From contig VGOC01000011.1 of NCBI GenBank assembly GCA_016865865.1, positions 1 through 54,921 of the forward strand: a stretch of DNA of 54,921 nt. Direction: 5' to 3'. This DNA is from Chloroflexota bacterium. GTDB lineage: Bacteria; Chloroflexota; Anaerolineae; Anaerolineales; UBA11858. Every line of letters starts with the position of its first letter. Within the stretch, counting starts at the first letter, position 1. The translations under genes were made by a program, and so were the position numbers. Positions 33,057 through 42,968 of this stretch are shown one piece after another. Under the pieces are notes generated by a model that was given only the letters and a program-made list of their open reading frames with translations, had not been told where the DNA came from and did not search any database.

Positions 33057-34127
33057 ATGGATGCAACCATCAAGTTATTGAAAGAACTTACCGAAGCGCA
33101 CGGCGTGCCCGGATACGAAGCCCCCATCCGGGCCGTGTTACGCAAACACCTGAAACCCCTGGGGGAATTATCCGAAGATAAGCTTGGCAATCTGATCTGT
33201 GAAAAACCAGGCCGCGCCGAAACCCCCCGCGTGATGCTGGCTGGACACATGGACGAGATCGGCTTCATGGTCAAGCATATCACCAAGGAAGGGTTTCTTC
33301 ATTTTTTGCCCTTAGGCAGCTGGTTCGATCAGGTTCTGCTCGGTCAGCGGGTGGTGATCAAGACGAGCAAGGGAGATGTAGTCGGCGTGATTGGCGCGAA
33401 GCCGCCGCACATGCTCACCCCGGAAGACCGCAAAAAAGTCGTCGAAAAGAAAGAGATGTATATTGACATCGGCGCGACTGGCCAGGAACAGGTGGACGAG
33501 ATCGGCGTCAGGGTGGGTGATCCTGTCATCCCGCGCGCTGATTTTGTTCCCCTGGCGGGCGGCGAGACTTTCATGTCGAAAGCCTTCGATGATCGCATAG
33601 GGACAGCGTTGATTGTCTCAGCGTTAGGGAAACTCAAGGAACAGGACCACCCCAACACTGTCGTTGGCGTCGCCACGGTTCAAGAAGAGGTCGGCCTGCG
33701 GGGGGCGGCGACCAGCGCCTGGTCCGCAAATCCTGATGTCGCCATTATCCTCGAAATTGATATTGCCGGCGACGTGCCCGGCATCAAGCCGGAAGAGTCA
33801 TCCGTCAAATTAGGCGGTGGCCCCTCGGTGTTGATCTACGACGCCAGGATGATCCCCAACCTGAAACTGCGCGATTTCGTGATCGCTACCGCCAAAGAAC
33901 TCGAAATCCCTGTGCAATTATCGTATGTGGAGGGGGGCGCTACCGATGGCGGCATGATCCATATGTTCAAGACGGGAGTCCCCACTGTGGTTCTCGCGGT
34001 GGCCGCCCGTCACATCCATTCGGATAGCTCGATCATTCACCGTCGCGATTACGACAACGCGGTGGAATTGCTGGTGGCCTTGCTCGAACGCCTGGACGCA
34101 GCCACTGTGAAAGGTTTTACAGAATAA
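33057..34127 (+). CDS. M42 family aminopeptidase
   Basis: 356 residues, cytosolic; M42 peptidases form large dodecameric shells that trim peptides. Metal ligands and catalytic acids: GHMDE, AFDDR, VQEEVGLRGA (Glu-Glu), EIDIAGD and the His of RHIHSDSS. The start LLKELTEAHGVPGYE is typical. Several relatives are annotated as endoglucanases, which is probably wrong. It has its own spacer on both sides and appears to be a single-gene unit ended by the hairpin at 34138. Confidence 0.9.
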   Translation: MDATIKLLKELTEAHGVPGYEAPIRAVLRKHLKPLGELSEDKLGNLICEKPGRAETPRVMLAGHMDEIGFMVKHITKEGFLHFLPLGSWFDQVLLGQRVVIKTSKGDVVGVIGAKPPHMLTPEDRKKVVEKKEMYIDIGATGQEQVDEIGVRVGDPVIPRADFVPLAGGETFMSKAFDDRIGTALIVSALGKLKEQDHPNTVVGVATVQEEVGLRGAATSAWSANPDVAIILEIDIAGDVPGIKPEESSVKLGGGPSVLIYDARMIPNLKLRDFVIATAKELEIPVQLSYVEGGATDGGMIHMFKTGVPTVVLAVAARHIHSDSSIIHRRDYDNAVELLVALLERLDAATVKGFTE

Positions 34128-34137
34128 CACATACTCC

Positions 34138-34165
34138 CCGATAAGAGAGGCGCATCTCTTTTCGG
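34138..34165 (+). terminator. hairpin after the M42 peptidase gene
   Basis: CCGA-T-AAGAGA, loop GGCGCA, TCTCTT-T-TCGG: a 28-nt dyad 10 bp after the stop, with TTTT in the 3' arm. It separates the peptidase from atpA and is probably a terminator. Confidence 0.6.
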
Positions 34166-34202
34166 TAGTTCTGGAAACACACTCCTTTGCCCCGGAGGAA
34201 AG

Positions 34203-35864
34203 ATGTCTGATCTGATTAAACGAATCACTACAGACCTTCAACAGCAAATCGAAGCCTTTCAGCCCGTATACGAGATCCGCGATATTGGCACAGTGCTGGA
34301 AGCTGGGGACGGCATCGCCCGCGCCACTGGTCTATCGGAAGTCCGTTCCCAAGAATTGGTGCAGTTCGAGAATGGCGTGATAGGGATCGCTTTCAACCTG
34401 GAAAAAGATACCGTGGGCATCATCATCATGGGTGAATACGCCGGCGTCCGAGAGGGGATGACTGTGCGATCCACCGGCCGCATTGCCTCTGTGCCAGTGG
34501 GAGGCGGTCTGGTTGGCCGCGTGGTCAACGCCCTGGGACAGCCCATTGACGGCAAAGGCCCAATCCAATTCGATGGGTATCGTCCTATCGAGCGCATCGC
34601 CCCCGGGGTAGTGCAGAGAAAAGACGTTGATACGCCTGTAGCGACTGGGATCAAAGCCATCGACTCCATGACCCCCATTGGGCGGGGTCAGCGCGAATTG
34701 ATCATCAGCGACCGCCAGACCGGCAAGACAGCTATTGCCCTGGACGCCATAATCAACCAGAAGGGCAAAGACCTGGTTTGTATCTACGTTGCCATCGGCC
34801 AGAAGAAGGCCGCCGTCGCGCGAACCGTGGCAACCTTAGAGCGGTTTGGCGCCATGGAACACACCATTGTTGTGGTGGCCTCGGCTGAGGAGCCGGCTGC
34901 TTTGCAGTACATCGCTCCCTACGCTGGCTGCGCCATGGGGGAAGAGTTCATGGAGACCGGACGCGATGCCCTGGTGATCTACGACGATCTTTCCAAGCAT
35001 GCCTGGGCTTACCGTCAGGTTTCGCTGCTCTTGCGTCGCCCCCCTGGACGTGAGGCGTATCCTGGCGATTTGTTCTATCTGCACTCGCGTTTGTTAGAGC
35101 GCGCCGCTCGTCTGGCGGATCAATATGTGATCACGCCCAAAGATTTTCCCGGGCAACTGGCTAACGAATCTGATGCCGTCAATGGGAAAGTCTATGGCGG
35201 CCCGCTCTCCGCGCATGATGCAGACGAAGCCCGCAAAGCCATGGGACAGGCTGACGCTTACAAGATTGCCAAAGTACAGGGCACTGGCGGTTCACTGACC
35301 GCCCTGCCCATCATCGAGACCCTGCTTGGCGATGTGTCGGCGTATGTGCCAACCAACGTGATTTCGATCACCGATGGGCAGATCTATCTGGAGAACAACC
35401 TCTTCTATGCCGGTATTCGCCCGGCGGTGAACGTAGGCCTCTCGGTTTCGCGTGTTGGCGGCGACGCTCAAACGAAGGCGATGAAGCAGGTCGCTGGCCG
35501 TTTGCGCCTCGATATGGCCGCCTTCCGTGAGCTGGCTGCCTTTGCTCAATTCGGTTCCGATCTGGATGCAGCTACCCAGGCCCGTCTCAATCGAGGTCAA
35601 CGTTTGCAGGAAATTCTCAAGCAGCATCAATACGAACCGGTTCCTCTGGCTAATCAGGTCATGACGATCTTCGCGGGCACGCATGGCTTCGCAGATCAAG
35701 TCCCCCTCGACCGGATGCGCGAATGGGAGGAGGCCCTCAATCGTTATCTGGATACTTCTCATCCTGATATTGGGCGGGTGTTGGAGGAACAGGGACGTTT
35801 CATGGACGACACACAAGTGAAACTGCGCGCCGCGCTGGATACTTTCCGCTCAACCTGGAGGTGA
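34203..35864 (+). CDS. atpA: ATP synthase F1 subunit alpha
   Basis: 553 residues against ~510 usual; the non-catalytic nucleotide-binding subunit of F1. Two oddities: the P-loop reads SDRQTGKT (~168-175), with Ser in place of its first Gly; and an insert of ~50 residues separates [11 protein letters not shown] from [14 protein letters not shown] (~300-355), containing [19 protein letters not shown] and a DADEARKA helix. The rest, including [11 protein letters not shown] and [13 protein letters not shown], is normal. It begins the F1 operon; a delta gene would normally precede it but does not. The start follows GGAGGAAAG. Confidence 0.95.
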   Translation: MSDLIKRITTDLQQQIEAFQPVYEIRDIGTVLEAGDGIARATGLSEVRSQELVQFENGVIGIAFNLEKDTVGIIIMGEYAGVREGMTVRSTGRIASVPVGGGLVGRVVNALGQPIDGKGPIQFDGYRPIERIAPGVVQRKDVDTPVATGIKAIDSMTPIGRGQRELIISDRQTGKTAIALDAIINQKGKDLVCIYVAIGQKKAAVARTVATLERFGAMEHTIVVVASAEEPAALQYIAPYAGCAMGEEFMETGRDALVIYDDLSKHAWAYRQVSLLLRRPPGREAYPGDLFYLHSRLLERAARLADQYVITPKDFPGQLANESDAVNGKVYGGPLSAHDADEARKAMGQADAYKIAKVQGTGGSLTALPIIETLLGDVSAYVPTNVISITDGQIYLENNLFYAGIRPAVNVGLSVSRVGGDAQTKAMKQVAGRLRLDMAAFRELAAFAQFGSDLDAATQARLNRGQRLQEILKQHQYEPVPLANQVMTIFAGTHGFADQVPLDRMREWEEALNRYLDTSHPDIGRVLEEQGRFMDDTQVKLRAALDTFRSTWR

Positions 35865-35883
35865 GTCAGACTATTAGACTAAT

Positions 35884-36780
35884 ATGGCTAACGCTCGAGA
35901 AGTACTCTTACGCATAAGAAGTGTCAAGAACATCGCCCAGGTTACCCGGGCTTTACAAGCTGTCAGCGCCAGCAAAGTCCAGAAAGCCATGCAGGCGATG
36001 TACCGCACTCGTCCTTATGCGACCAAGGCATGGCAAGTGCTCACGCATATCGCCGCTCAACCTGGTCGAAAGAGTTTGCATCCCTTGTTAGTCGAGCGTG
36101 ACCAGGTCGGTAAAGCCCTGGTTGTTCTCATCAGCGGAGATCGGGGACTGGCGGGCGCATATAATGCCAATATCGTTCGTTTTACCATCAAGCATTTTGC
36201 GGATTACCACGTGCCGGTGCGCTATATCACCATTGGCCGCAAGGGACGCGATATGATGATCCGCCGCCGACAGGATATTTTAGCTGAATACAGTAATCTT
36301 CCGGCTGCTCCGGCGTTTGAGGATGTTTCAGCCATCGGGCGCCAGGCTGTAAACGAATTTTTGTCTGGCAATGTTGATGAGGTTTATCTGGTATATACCG
36401 ACTTCGTCAACATGGTCAAACAAGACCCAAAAGTCAAGAAATTGCTCCCATTGGAGATTGATACTGGCGAGGGGCGGGTAGAAGCGTTTGGCGATACACA
36501 TGCAGGGGCCGAGGCGACGTATATTTATGAACCTGGACAAGAGCAGATTCTGGATGAAATCGTGCCGCGCTTTACGGCATTGCAGGTGTACCAGGCTGTG
36601 ATGGAATCGCTAGCTAGCGAGCACGCCGCTCGTATGGTGGCGATGAAGAACGCTACAGAAAACGCCACTGAGTTGAGCGCTGCCTTGCAACTCGAATACA
36701 ACAAGGCTCGCCAACAGGCAATTACCAGCGAGATGTTGGATATTGCTGGCGGCGCGGAGGCTCTAGCGAAGAGTCAGTGA
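35884..36780 (+). CDS. atpG: ATP synthase F1 subunit gamma
   Basis: 298 residues, near the usual ~290; the rotating central stalk. The N-terminal helix (REVLLRIRSVKNIAQVTRAL) and C-terminal helix (SLASEHAARMVAMKNATENA) are the paired coiled coil; VLISGDRGLAGAYNANIVR is diagnostic. It follows atpA by 19 bp. The 90-bp spacer to atpD contains a repeat hairpin. Confidence 0.95.
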   Translation: MANAREVLLRIRSVKNIAQVTRALQAVSASKVQKAMQAMYRTRPYATKAWQVLTHIAAQPGRKSLHPLLVERDQVGKALVVLISGDRGLAGAYNANIVRFTIKHFADYHVPVRYITIGRKGRDMMIRRRQDILAEYSNLPAAPAFEDVSAIGRQAVNEFLSGNVDEVYLVYTDFVNMVKQDPKVKKLLPLEIDTGEGRVEAFGDTHAGAEATYIYEPGQEQILDEIVPRFTALQVYQAVMESLASEHAARMVAMKNATENATELSAALQLEYNKARQQAITSEMLDIAGGAEALAKSQ

Positions 36781-38274
<1,494 letters not shown>

Positions 38275-38348
38275 GGTTCAAGTGTTCCGGTGTCAAGTTT
38301 CGCGGACGTTAGATACGTGACACTTGACACGTGACACGTGACACCGGA
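38275..38348. repeat. repeat hairpin, atpD-atpC
   Basis: CCGGTGTCAAGT (near 38288) pairs with the end of a GTGACACTTGACAC / GTGACACGTGACACCGG tract (38318-38346). Tandem TGACACG units form the right arm. It fills the whole spacer. Confidence 0.7.
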
Positions 38349-38356
38349 GAACTTTT

Positions 38357-38815
38357 ATGCCCATTCGTTGTGAGATAGTCTCCCAGGATCGGATGATCTT
38401 CGAAGGCGATGTGGACACAGTCGTATTGCCCGGCGCGGAAGGTGAGATGGGAATCCTCCCTCGTCATGCGCCGCTGTTGACCACGCTGAAATTTGGCGTC
38501 ATAAAAGTGCGGTCGAAGGGAAAAGAGGAAGTGTTTACGGTTTCCGGCGGCGTCGCTGAAGTACAGCCGGATATCGTGACTATTTTGGCTGACGCAGCCG
38601 AAAACGTCGAAGAAATAGACGTTGCGCGCGCCGAAGCTGCCAGAGAGCGCGCCGAGAAGTACCTGGCTGAAGGCCCTCCGCCCGATTCCGATGCCTACCT
38701 GAAGATGGAGGCCGCCCTGCGCCGCTCCAGGCTGCGCCTGGATGCCGTGCGCCGATATCGTGGGATCGGCGGCCCTCGCACGACGCTGTCGCCGACGACG
38801 GAAGATGAAGAATAG
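38357..38815 (+). CDS. atpC: ATP synthase F1 subunit epsilon
   Basis: 152 residues, somewhat longer than E. coli (139). The N-terminal beta-sandwich (CEIVSQDRMIFEGDVDTVVL and GEMGILPRHAPLLT) and the C-terminal helical hairpin (RAEAARERAEKYL.., LRRSRLRLDAVRRY) are both present, so regulatory inhibition by the C-terminal helices is possible. The tail after residue 140 is acidic. An MreB-like gene follows after 6 bp. Confidence 0.93.
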   Translation: MPIRCEIVSQDRMIFEGDVDTVVLPGAEGEMGILPRHAPLLTTLKFGVIKVRSKGKEEVFTVSGGVAEVQPDIVTILADAAENVEEIDVARAEAARERAEKYLAEGPPPDSDAYLKMEAALRRSRLRLDAVRRYRGIGGPRTTLSPTTEDEE

Positions 38816-38821
38816 GATTAC

Positions 38822-39835
38822 ATGGCCCTTTTCTCGAAAGACCTGGGAATCGATTTGGGAACCGTCCGGACTCGGATTTCTGAGGACGGACAGGTGATAT
38901 TGCAGGAACCCACGGTGGTGGCGATTGCCATTGATGAGCAAAAAATCGTCTCCCTTGGACAGGAGGCTCAGGAGATGTATGGGCGTGTTCCTGAATCCCT
39001 GGAGGTTGCCTACCCCCTCCAGAACGGCGTCATCGCCGATTACGAGGTCGCCGAAAAATTGCTCGAATACCTGATCAAGAAGGTCAGCAGCCCGGTGCGC
39101 GTTTTCAGGCCTCGGGTGATGATGTCGGTGCCCTATGGGGTGACCAGCGTCGAACGTCGGGCTGTCCATGAAGCTGCTCTGGAAGCCATCAAACGCGATG
39201 TCTTCCTGATCCAACAACCGATGGCAGCGGCGTTGGGCGTGGATTTGCCTTTTCACACGCCTACCGGCAACATGATCATTTGTTTGGGAGGCGGCGCAAG
39301 CCAGGCGGCCGTGCTGGCCATGTATGGCATCGTCTCCGCCGAGACGGTGCGCACTGGCGGATTGCAGCTAGACGATGCTATCATGACTTATATCCGCCGC
39401 AAATACGGGTTGGTCATCGCTCAACCTACGGCGGAGCGAATCAAAATCGAAATCGGCGCGGCCGTTGCTCAGGATGAGGAAGCGAGCCTCGAGTTCCAGG
39501 GCCAGGATTCGGTGACGGGTTTGCCGAGGCCGTTGACCTTGACTACGGGCGAGGTGGTCGAGGCGGTGCAAGAGCCTTTGAGCCAGGTCGTCGAGACAGC
39601 CCGCCGGGTGTTGGAAAAAACCCCACCCGAGCTTGTATCGGATATCATTGACCGCGGCATCGCGGTCTGCGGCGGTATGGCGTTGCTTCGCGGAATCGAC
39701 AAGTTGTTGACGAAAGAGCTTGGCGTCCCCGCCTACCTGGTAGATAATCCCACCACTTGCGTAGCAGAAGGCGCTTCTTTAGCCCTCCGGCCTGGGGTTT
39801 ACGCCAAGATCAAACGCAATCTGCCCCCGGTTTAA
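38822..39835 (+). CDS. MreB/actin-like paralogue with altered ATP site
   Basis: 337 residues, MreB family throughout, but clearly different from the mreB at 53700. Phosphate loop 1 is GIDLGTVRTRI (usually GTANT or GTSNT). Loop 2 reads CLGGGASQAAVL where MreB has DIGGGTTDIAV, so the Asp is lost. The adenine-side motif VCGGMALLRGIDKLLTKEL is kept. It may bind ATP weakly or act as a structural partner of the main MreB. It starts 6 bp after atpC and so is probably transcribed with the F1 operon. It ends at a perfect hairpin shared with convergent rex. Confidence 0.8.
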   Translation: MALFSKDLGIDLGTVRTRISEDGQVILQEPTVVAIAIDEQKIVSLGQEAQEMYGRVPESLEVAYPLQNGVIADYEVAEKLLEYLIKKVSSPVRVFRPRVMMSVPYGVTSVERRAVHEAALEAIKRDVFLIQQPMAAALGVDLPFHTPTGNMIICLGGGASQAAVLAMYGIVSAETVRTGGLQLDDAIMTYIRRKYGLVIAQPTAERIKIEIGAAVAQDEEASLEFQGQDSVTGLPRPLTLTTGEVVEAVQEPLSQVVETARRVLEKTPPELVSDIIDRGIAVCGGMALLRGIDKLLTKELGVPAYLVDNPTTCVAEGASLALRPGVYAKIKRNLPPV

Positions 39836-39848
39836 CTGTTGGGAAACG

Positions 39849-39900
39849 CCCGAAAACAAAGGCGGGGGCGTGCGCAGCACGCCCCCGCCTTTGTTTTCGG
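39849..39900. terminator. bidirectional terminator between mreB-like gene and rex
   Basis: A perfect 24-bp-arm palindrome with loop GCA: the arm starts CCGAAAACAAAGGCGGGGG and ends CGTGC. It lies between two convergent genes (stops at 39835 and 39916) and serves both strands. There are no TIRs or target duplications, unlike the MITEs whose cores it resembles. Confidence 0.85.
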
Positions 39901-39915
39901 TACAATCTGTTCTTG

Positions 39916-40536
39916 TCATTTCAAATAATAGGACATCTTCTGCAGGTGCGTCGCCGGATCAATATATTCGACGCGCACCCCTTCGGGGACCGAGATTTGA
40001 ATAGGCGCATAATTGAGGATCGCTTTCACACCCGCCTCGACCAGTTGGTCGGTGACCTCCTGGGCATGATTGGCTGGAGTAGCCACCATGGCTACTTTGA
40101 TACTCGCCTGTTGGATAGCTTTGCTCATCTCGGAGATATCCTGGACGATCAGATTGCCAATTTTCTTGCCGATTTTCCCGCTATCGTTGTCGAAGATCAT
40201 CGTCGCCTGAAAGCCGCGATCCCGGAAACCCTGATAGTGGGCCAGCGCGTTTCCCACATCTCCCGCACCGACGATGGCCATATCCCACACAACATCGAGA
40301 TTGAGTATCCGACGCAATTGCTCGCTGAGATACTTGATGTTATAGCCTGTGCCTTGCTTGCCGAACTCGCCGAATTGGGAAAGGTCTTTGCGTATTTGCG
40401 CTGCGGAGACGCCAAGCCGTTCCCCCAATTCCTTGGAGGAAGTCACCCTCTGACCTTCTTGAGCCATCCGTTGGATAGCGCGTAGATAGATAGGTAACCG
40501 ACCGATAACGATGCCGGGGATGTCGCGCTTTGTCAT
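39916..40536 (-). CDS. rex: redox-sensing transcriptional repressor Rex
   Basis: 206 residues. N-terminal winged helix (IPGIVIGRLPIYLRAI, SKELGERLGVSAAQIRKDL, FGEFGKQGTGY) and C-terminal NAD(H)-binding fold with AIVGAGDVGNALAHY. Rex senses the NADH/NAD+ ratio and represses fermentative or respiratory genes. Likely targets include the nuo and atp clusters, but I see no TTGTGAA..TTCACAA operator upstream of them in this window. It converges on the mreB-like gene; its own 5' side borders MITE family 2. A TATAAT lies just upstream on the minus strand (~40590). Confidence 0.94.
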   Translation of the reverse strand: MTKRDIPGIVIGRLPIYLRAIQRMAQEGQRVTSSKELGERLGVSAAQIRKDLSQFGEFGKQGTGYNIKYLSEQLRRILNLDVVWDMAIVGAGDVGNALAHYQGFRDRGFQATMIFDNDSGKIGKKIGNLIVQDISEMSKAIQQASIKVAMVATPANHAQEVTDQLVEAGVKAILNYAPIQISVPEGVRVEYIDPATHLQKMSYYLK

Positions 40537-40624
40537 AATTCGTACTCCTGATAGGTTTTATCTACCCTGTTGATTTACTGAGGCAATTATAGCACAAGCA
40601 AAACAAAGATAGCCCTAATGATAT

Positions 40625-40735
40625 GGGTGTGTTTCAGACGAGTTGAGAAGGTCCGAAAAAATGGGTGTGCGGGGGGTGTACACCCCCCGCACACCCATTT
40701 TTTCGGTCTCTCTTCAACTGAAATGAAACGCACCC
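40625..40735. mobile_element. MITE family 2 (rex-obgE), GGGTG-ended
   Basis: A 111-bp element with inverted ends GGGTGTGTTTCA / GGGTGCGTTTCA (right end reverse-complemented) and a perfect 9-bp duplication TAATGATAT (40616-40624 and 40736-40744). The central 54 bp (40653-40706) is a perfect palindrome with CCGAAAAAATGGGTGTGCGG arms and centre TGTACA. The ends differ from family 1, but the core has the same form. The right duplication contributes to a TATAAT at 40742-40747 before obgE. Confidence 0.9.
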
Positions 40736-40741
40736 TAATGA

Positions 40742-40747
40742 TATAAT
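40742..40747 (+). promoter_or_regulatory. possible -10 box of obgE
   Basis: TATAAT, 28 bp before obgE, partly made of the right-hand target duplication of MITE family 2. The insertion would have separated it from its old -35. Confidence 0.4.
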
Positions 40748-40769
40748 TCGATAGAATTCCGAGAATATT

Positions 40770-42035
40770 ATGTTCATTGACGAAATCAAAATCCACGTGC
40801 GCTCTGGCCGCGGCGGAGCTGGGATGGTCCATTTTCGCCGAGAAAAGTATGTCCCCTTCGGCGGGCCTGACGGCGGCGATGGCGGGCGCGGCGGCGATGT
40901 GATCTTCCAGGTCGAACCGACTTTGAATACGCTGTCCTCTTTTCGCCGCAGGACTCAGTTCATCGCTCGGGATGGCGCAAAAGGCGGCGTGAATAACCGA
41001 TCTGGCAAATCTGGCGAGCATCTGGTTTTGCTGGCGCCGCCTGGCACATTGGTCTACGATGACGATGCCGGTGAGTTGTTGGGTGATCTCACCGATCCGG
41101 GGCAGACCCTGATTGTCTGCAAGGGAGGGCGTGGGGGACGCGGAAATGCTCGTTTTGCTACCTCTACCAACAAAGCCCCGCGCATCGCAGAAAAAGGGGA
41201 GCCGCCGGAAGAGCGTCATCTGCGGCTGGAGCTGAAACTCATCGCTGATGTGGGTCTGGTGGGCGCGCCCAATGCAGGGAAATCAACCCTGCTGGCTGCC
41301 GTGACCAACGCCAAGCCCAAGATCGCGCCCTATCCCTTCACTACCTTGCAGCCCAACCTGGGGGTGGCGGAATTGGATGGCGAAACCACCCTGATATTGG
41401 CGGATATCCCTGGCCTGATCGAGGGGGCGCACCAGGGAGTCGGCCTGGGGCATGAGTTCTTGCGCCACATCCAGCGCACCCGTGTGTTGATCCACCTGTT
41501 AGATGGCCTGGCACAAGACCCTTTGTTGGATTTTGCGCAGATCAACACTGAGCTGGCGCTGTTCGATCCCAGGTTGGCCGAGAAACCTCAAATCGTCGCT
41601 TTCAATAAAATGGACCTGCTCGAAGCGCAGGAACGCTGGCCTGGAATTCGGGCCGAACTCGAAGGGCGCGGTTACGAAGCCTATGCCATCTCTGCCGTTG
41701 CTGGCGATGGCGTGCGTCAGGTTCTCTATCGCGTTCAGCAAATCTTAGAGGAATTACCCCCCGAACCCGTGCTGACCGCTGAAGAGCTGCCCGTCTATCG
41801 CCCGGAGGCCGATCCGCGCGAATTCAGGATCGAGCGCATCCCAGAGGGATACCGCGTGACGGGGCAATCTATCGAACGCGCCGCGGCGATGACCTACTGG
41901 GAATACGACCAATCCGCGCATCGTTTTCAGCGCATCTTGCAAACCCTGGGGATCGAAGACGCGCTGCGCGAAGCTGGCGTGCAGCCGGGCGACACGGTGA
42001 TCATCGGGGGGCATGAACTGGAATGGTCAGATTAG
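40770..42035 (+). CDS. obgE: GTPase Obg
   Basis: 421 residues. The glycine-rich Obg fold (GRGGAGMVHFRREKYVPFGG, GGRGGDVIF) is followed by the G domain (GAPNAGKSTLLAAVTNAKPK, DIPGLIEGAHQGVGLG, NKMDLL) and a C-terminal OCT domain (~350-421). Obg acts in ribosome assembly and stress response. It is followed by nadD after 85 bp of short GTCAGGCA-type repeats. Conserved throughout, nothing unusual. Confidence 0.96.
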   Translation: MFIDEIKIHVRSGRGGAGMVHFRREKYVPFGGPDGGDGGRGGDVIFQVEPTLNTLSSFRRRTQFIARDGAKGGVNNRSGKSGEHLVLLAPPGTLVYDDDAGELLGDLTDPGQTLIVCKGGRGGRGNARFATSTNKAPRIAEKGEPPEERHLRLELKLIADVGLVGAPNAGKSTLLAAVTNAKPKIAPYPFTTLQPNLGVAELDGETTLILADIPGLIEGAHQGVGLGHEFLRHIQRTRVLIHLLDGLAQDPLLDFAQINTELALFDPRLAEKPQIVAFNKMDLLEAQERWPGIRAELEGRGYEAYAISAVAGDGVRQVLYRVQQILEELPPEPVLTAEELPVYRPEADPREFRIERIPEGYRVTGQSIERAAAMTYWEYDQSAHRFQRILQTLGIEDALREAGVQPGDTVIIGGHELEWSD

Positions 42036-42105
42036 TTGGGTAGTCAGGTGGTCAGGCAGTTGGGCAGTCTGGCTGGAATTTTGACGATATATGACTGTAG
42101 GACGA
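42036..42105. repeat. short degenerate repeats, obgE-nadD
   Basis: TTGGGTAGTCAGGTGGTCAG, then GCAGTTGGGCAGTCTGG: tandem ~7-nt GTCAGGC-like units, a single arm without the complementary half seen in other spacers. Confidence 0.55.
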
Positions 42106-42120
42106 GAGACGGATTAGGCG

Positions 42121-42729
42121 ATGAGAATCGGAATCTTTGGCGGCACTTTCGATCCCCCTCATATCGCTCACCTGATCCTGGCTGAAGAAGCTCTGAATCA
42201 GCTCGATCTCGATCTGATTCTTTGGGTGCTGACGCCAGATCCTCCACACAAACAGGGTCAGCCGATCTCGCCCCTGGAGCACCGCCTGGAGTTGCTCGAA
42301 GCGGCGATCTCGGATCATCCCCGGTTCGAGCTTTCGCGCGTCGATATCGACCGGCCGCCCCCGCATTGCGCAGTTGACACCGTACGCTTACTGCGAGAAA
42401 AGCACCCTGCCGCTGAGTTGATCTACCTCATGGGGGGAGACTCCCTGCGTGATCTGGCCTCCTGGCATACGCCTGCGGATTTCGTCTTGGCCTGCGACGC
42501 CCTGGGGGTGGTTCGCCGCCCGAATGCTGTCATCGCTCTCGAAGATTTGGAAACCCTCATTCCGGGGATCACGCCCAAGGTACAGTTCGTCGAAGCGCCC
42601 TTATTGGATATCGCCGCCTCTCGAATCCGCCACAGGATTCAGGCGGGGCTTCCCTATCGCTATTTCTTACCTACCACCGTCTACCGGATCATCCAGGCGC
42701 GCGGGCTTTATCGTGGGAGCATGACATGA
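42121..42729 (+). CDS. nadD: nicotinate-nucleotide adenylyltransferase
   Basis: 202 residues. It joins ATP and nicotinate mononucleotide in NAD synthesis. The nucleotidyltransferase motif GIFGGTFDPPHIAHL, then LTPDPPHKQ, GGDSLRDLASWHTP and the C-terminal ISxTxxR-type region (here DIAASRIRHRIQ). No YqeK-like fusion. It overlaps the DUF1905 fragment by 4 bp (ATGA). obgE-nadD neighbours are common in bacteria. Confidence 0.95.
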   Translation: MRIGIFGGTFDPPHIAHLILAEEALNQLDLDLILWVLTPDPPHKQGQPISPLEHRLELLEAAISDHPRFELSRVDIDRPPPHCAVDTVRLLREKHPAAELIYLMGGDSLRDLASWHTPADFVLACDALGVVRRPNAVIALEDLETLIPGITPKVQFVEAPLLDIAASRIRHRIQAGLPYRYFLPTTVYRIIQARGLYRGSMT

Positions 42730-42968
42730 CCGATAAACACACTTTCCGAGCAGTGATCGAAGACCCTGGCGGGGGCGGCGCGTTCGTGCGCATCCCCTTC
42801 GATGTCGAAGAAACCTTTGGGGCCAAGCGCGTCAGGGTCAAGGCCGCCTTCGATGGCGAGCCATACCGCGGCGTCCTGGTGCGCATGGGCGAACCCTGCC
42901 ACATCCTGATCGTGTTGAAGGAGGTACGCGCCAGGATCGGCAAGACCTTCGGAGATGAGCTTGTTTCA
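42726..42968 (+). pseudogene. DUF1905 protein lacking its 3' end
   Basis: About 79 residues match DUF1905 (FRAVIEDPGGGGAFVRIPFD, PYRGVLVRMG, CHILIVLKEVRARIGKTFGDE). The last beta strand and the usual stop are missing: the frame runs on without a stop to 43652, antisense to the G5/3D gene that ends at 42966. Either a rearrangement joined the two convergent genes or the protein carries a long non-native tail. The role of DUF1905 is unknown. The start overlaps nadD by 4 bp, suggesting coupled translation. Confidence 0.6.

Noticed and set aside
40197-40485. Plus-strand frame over rex
   Set aside because: Shadow of rex; the minus-strand product has all Rex motifs.
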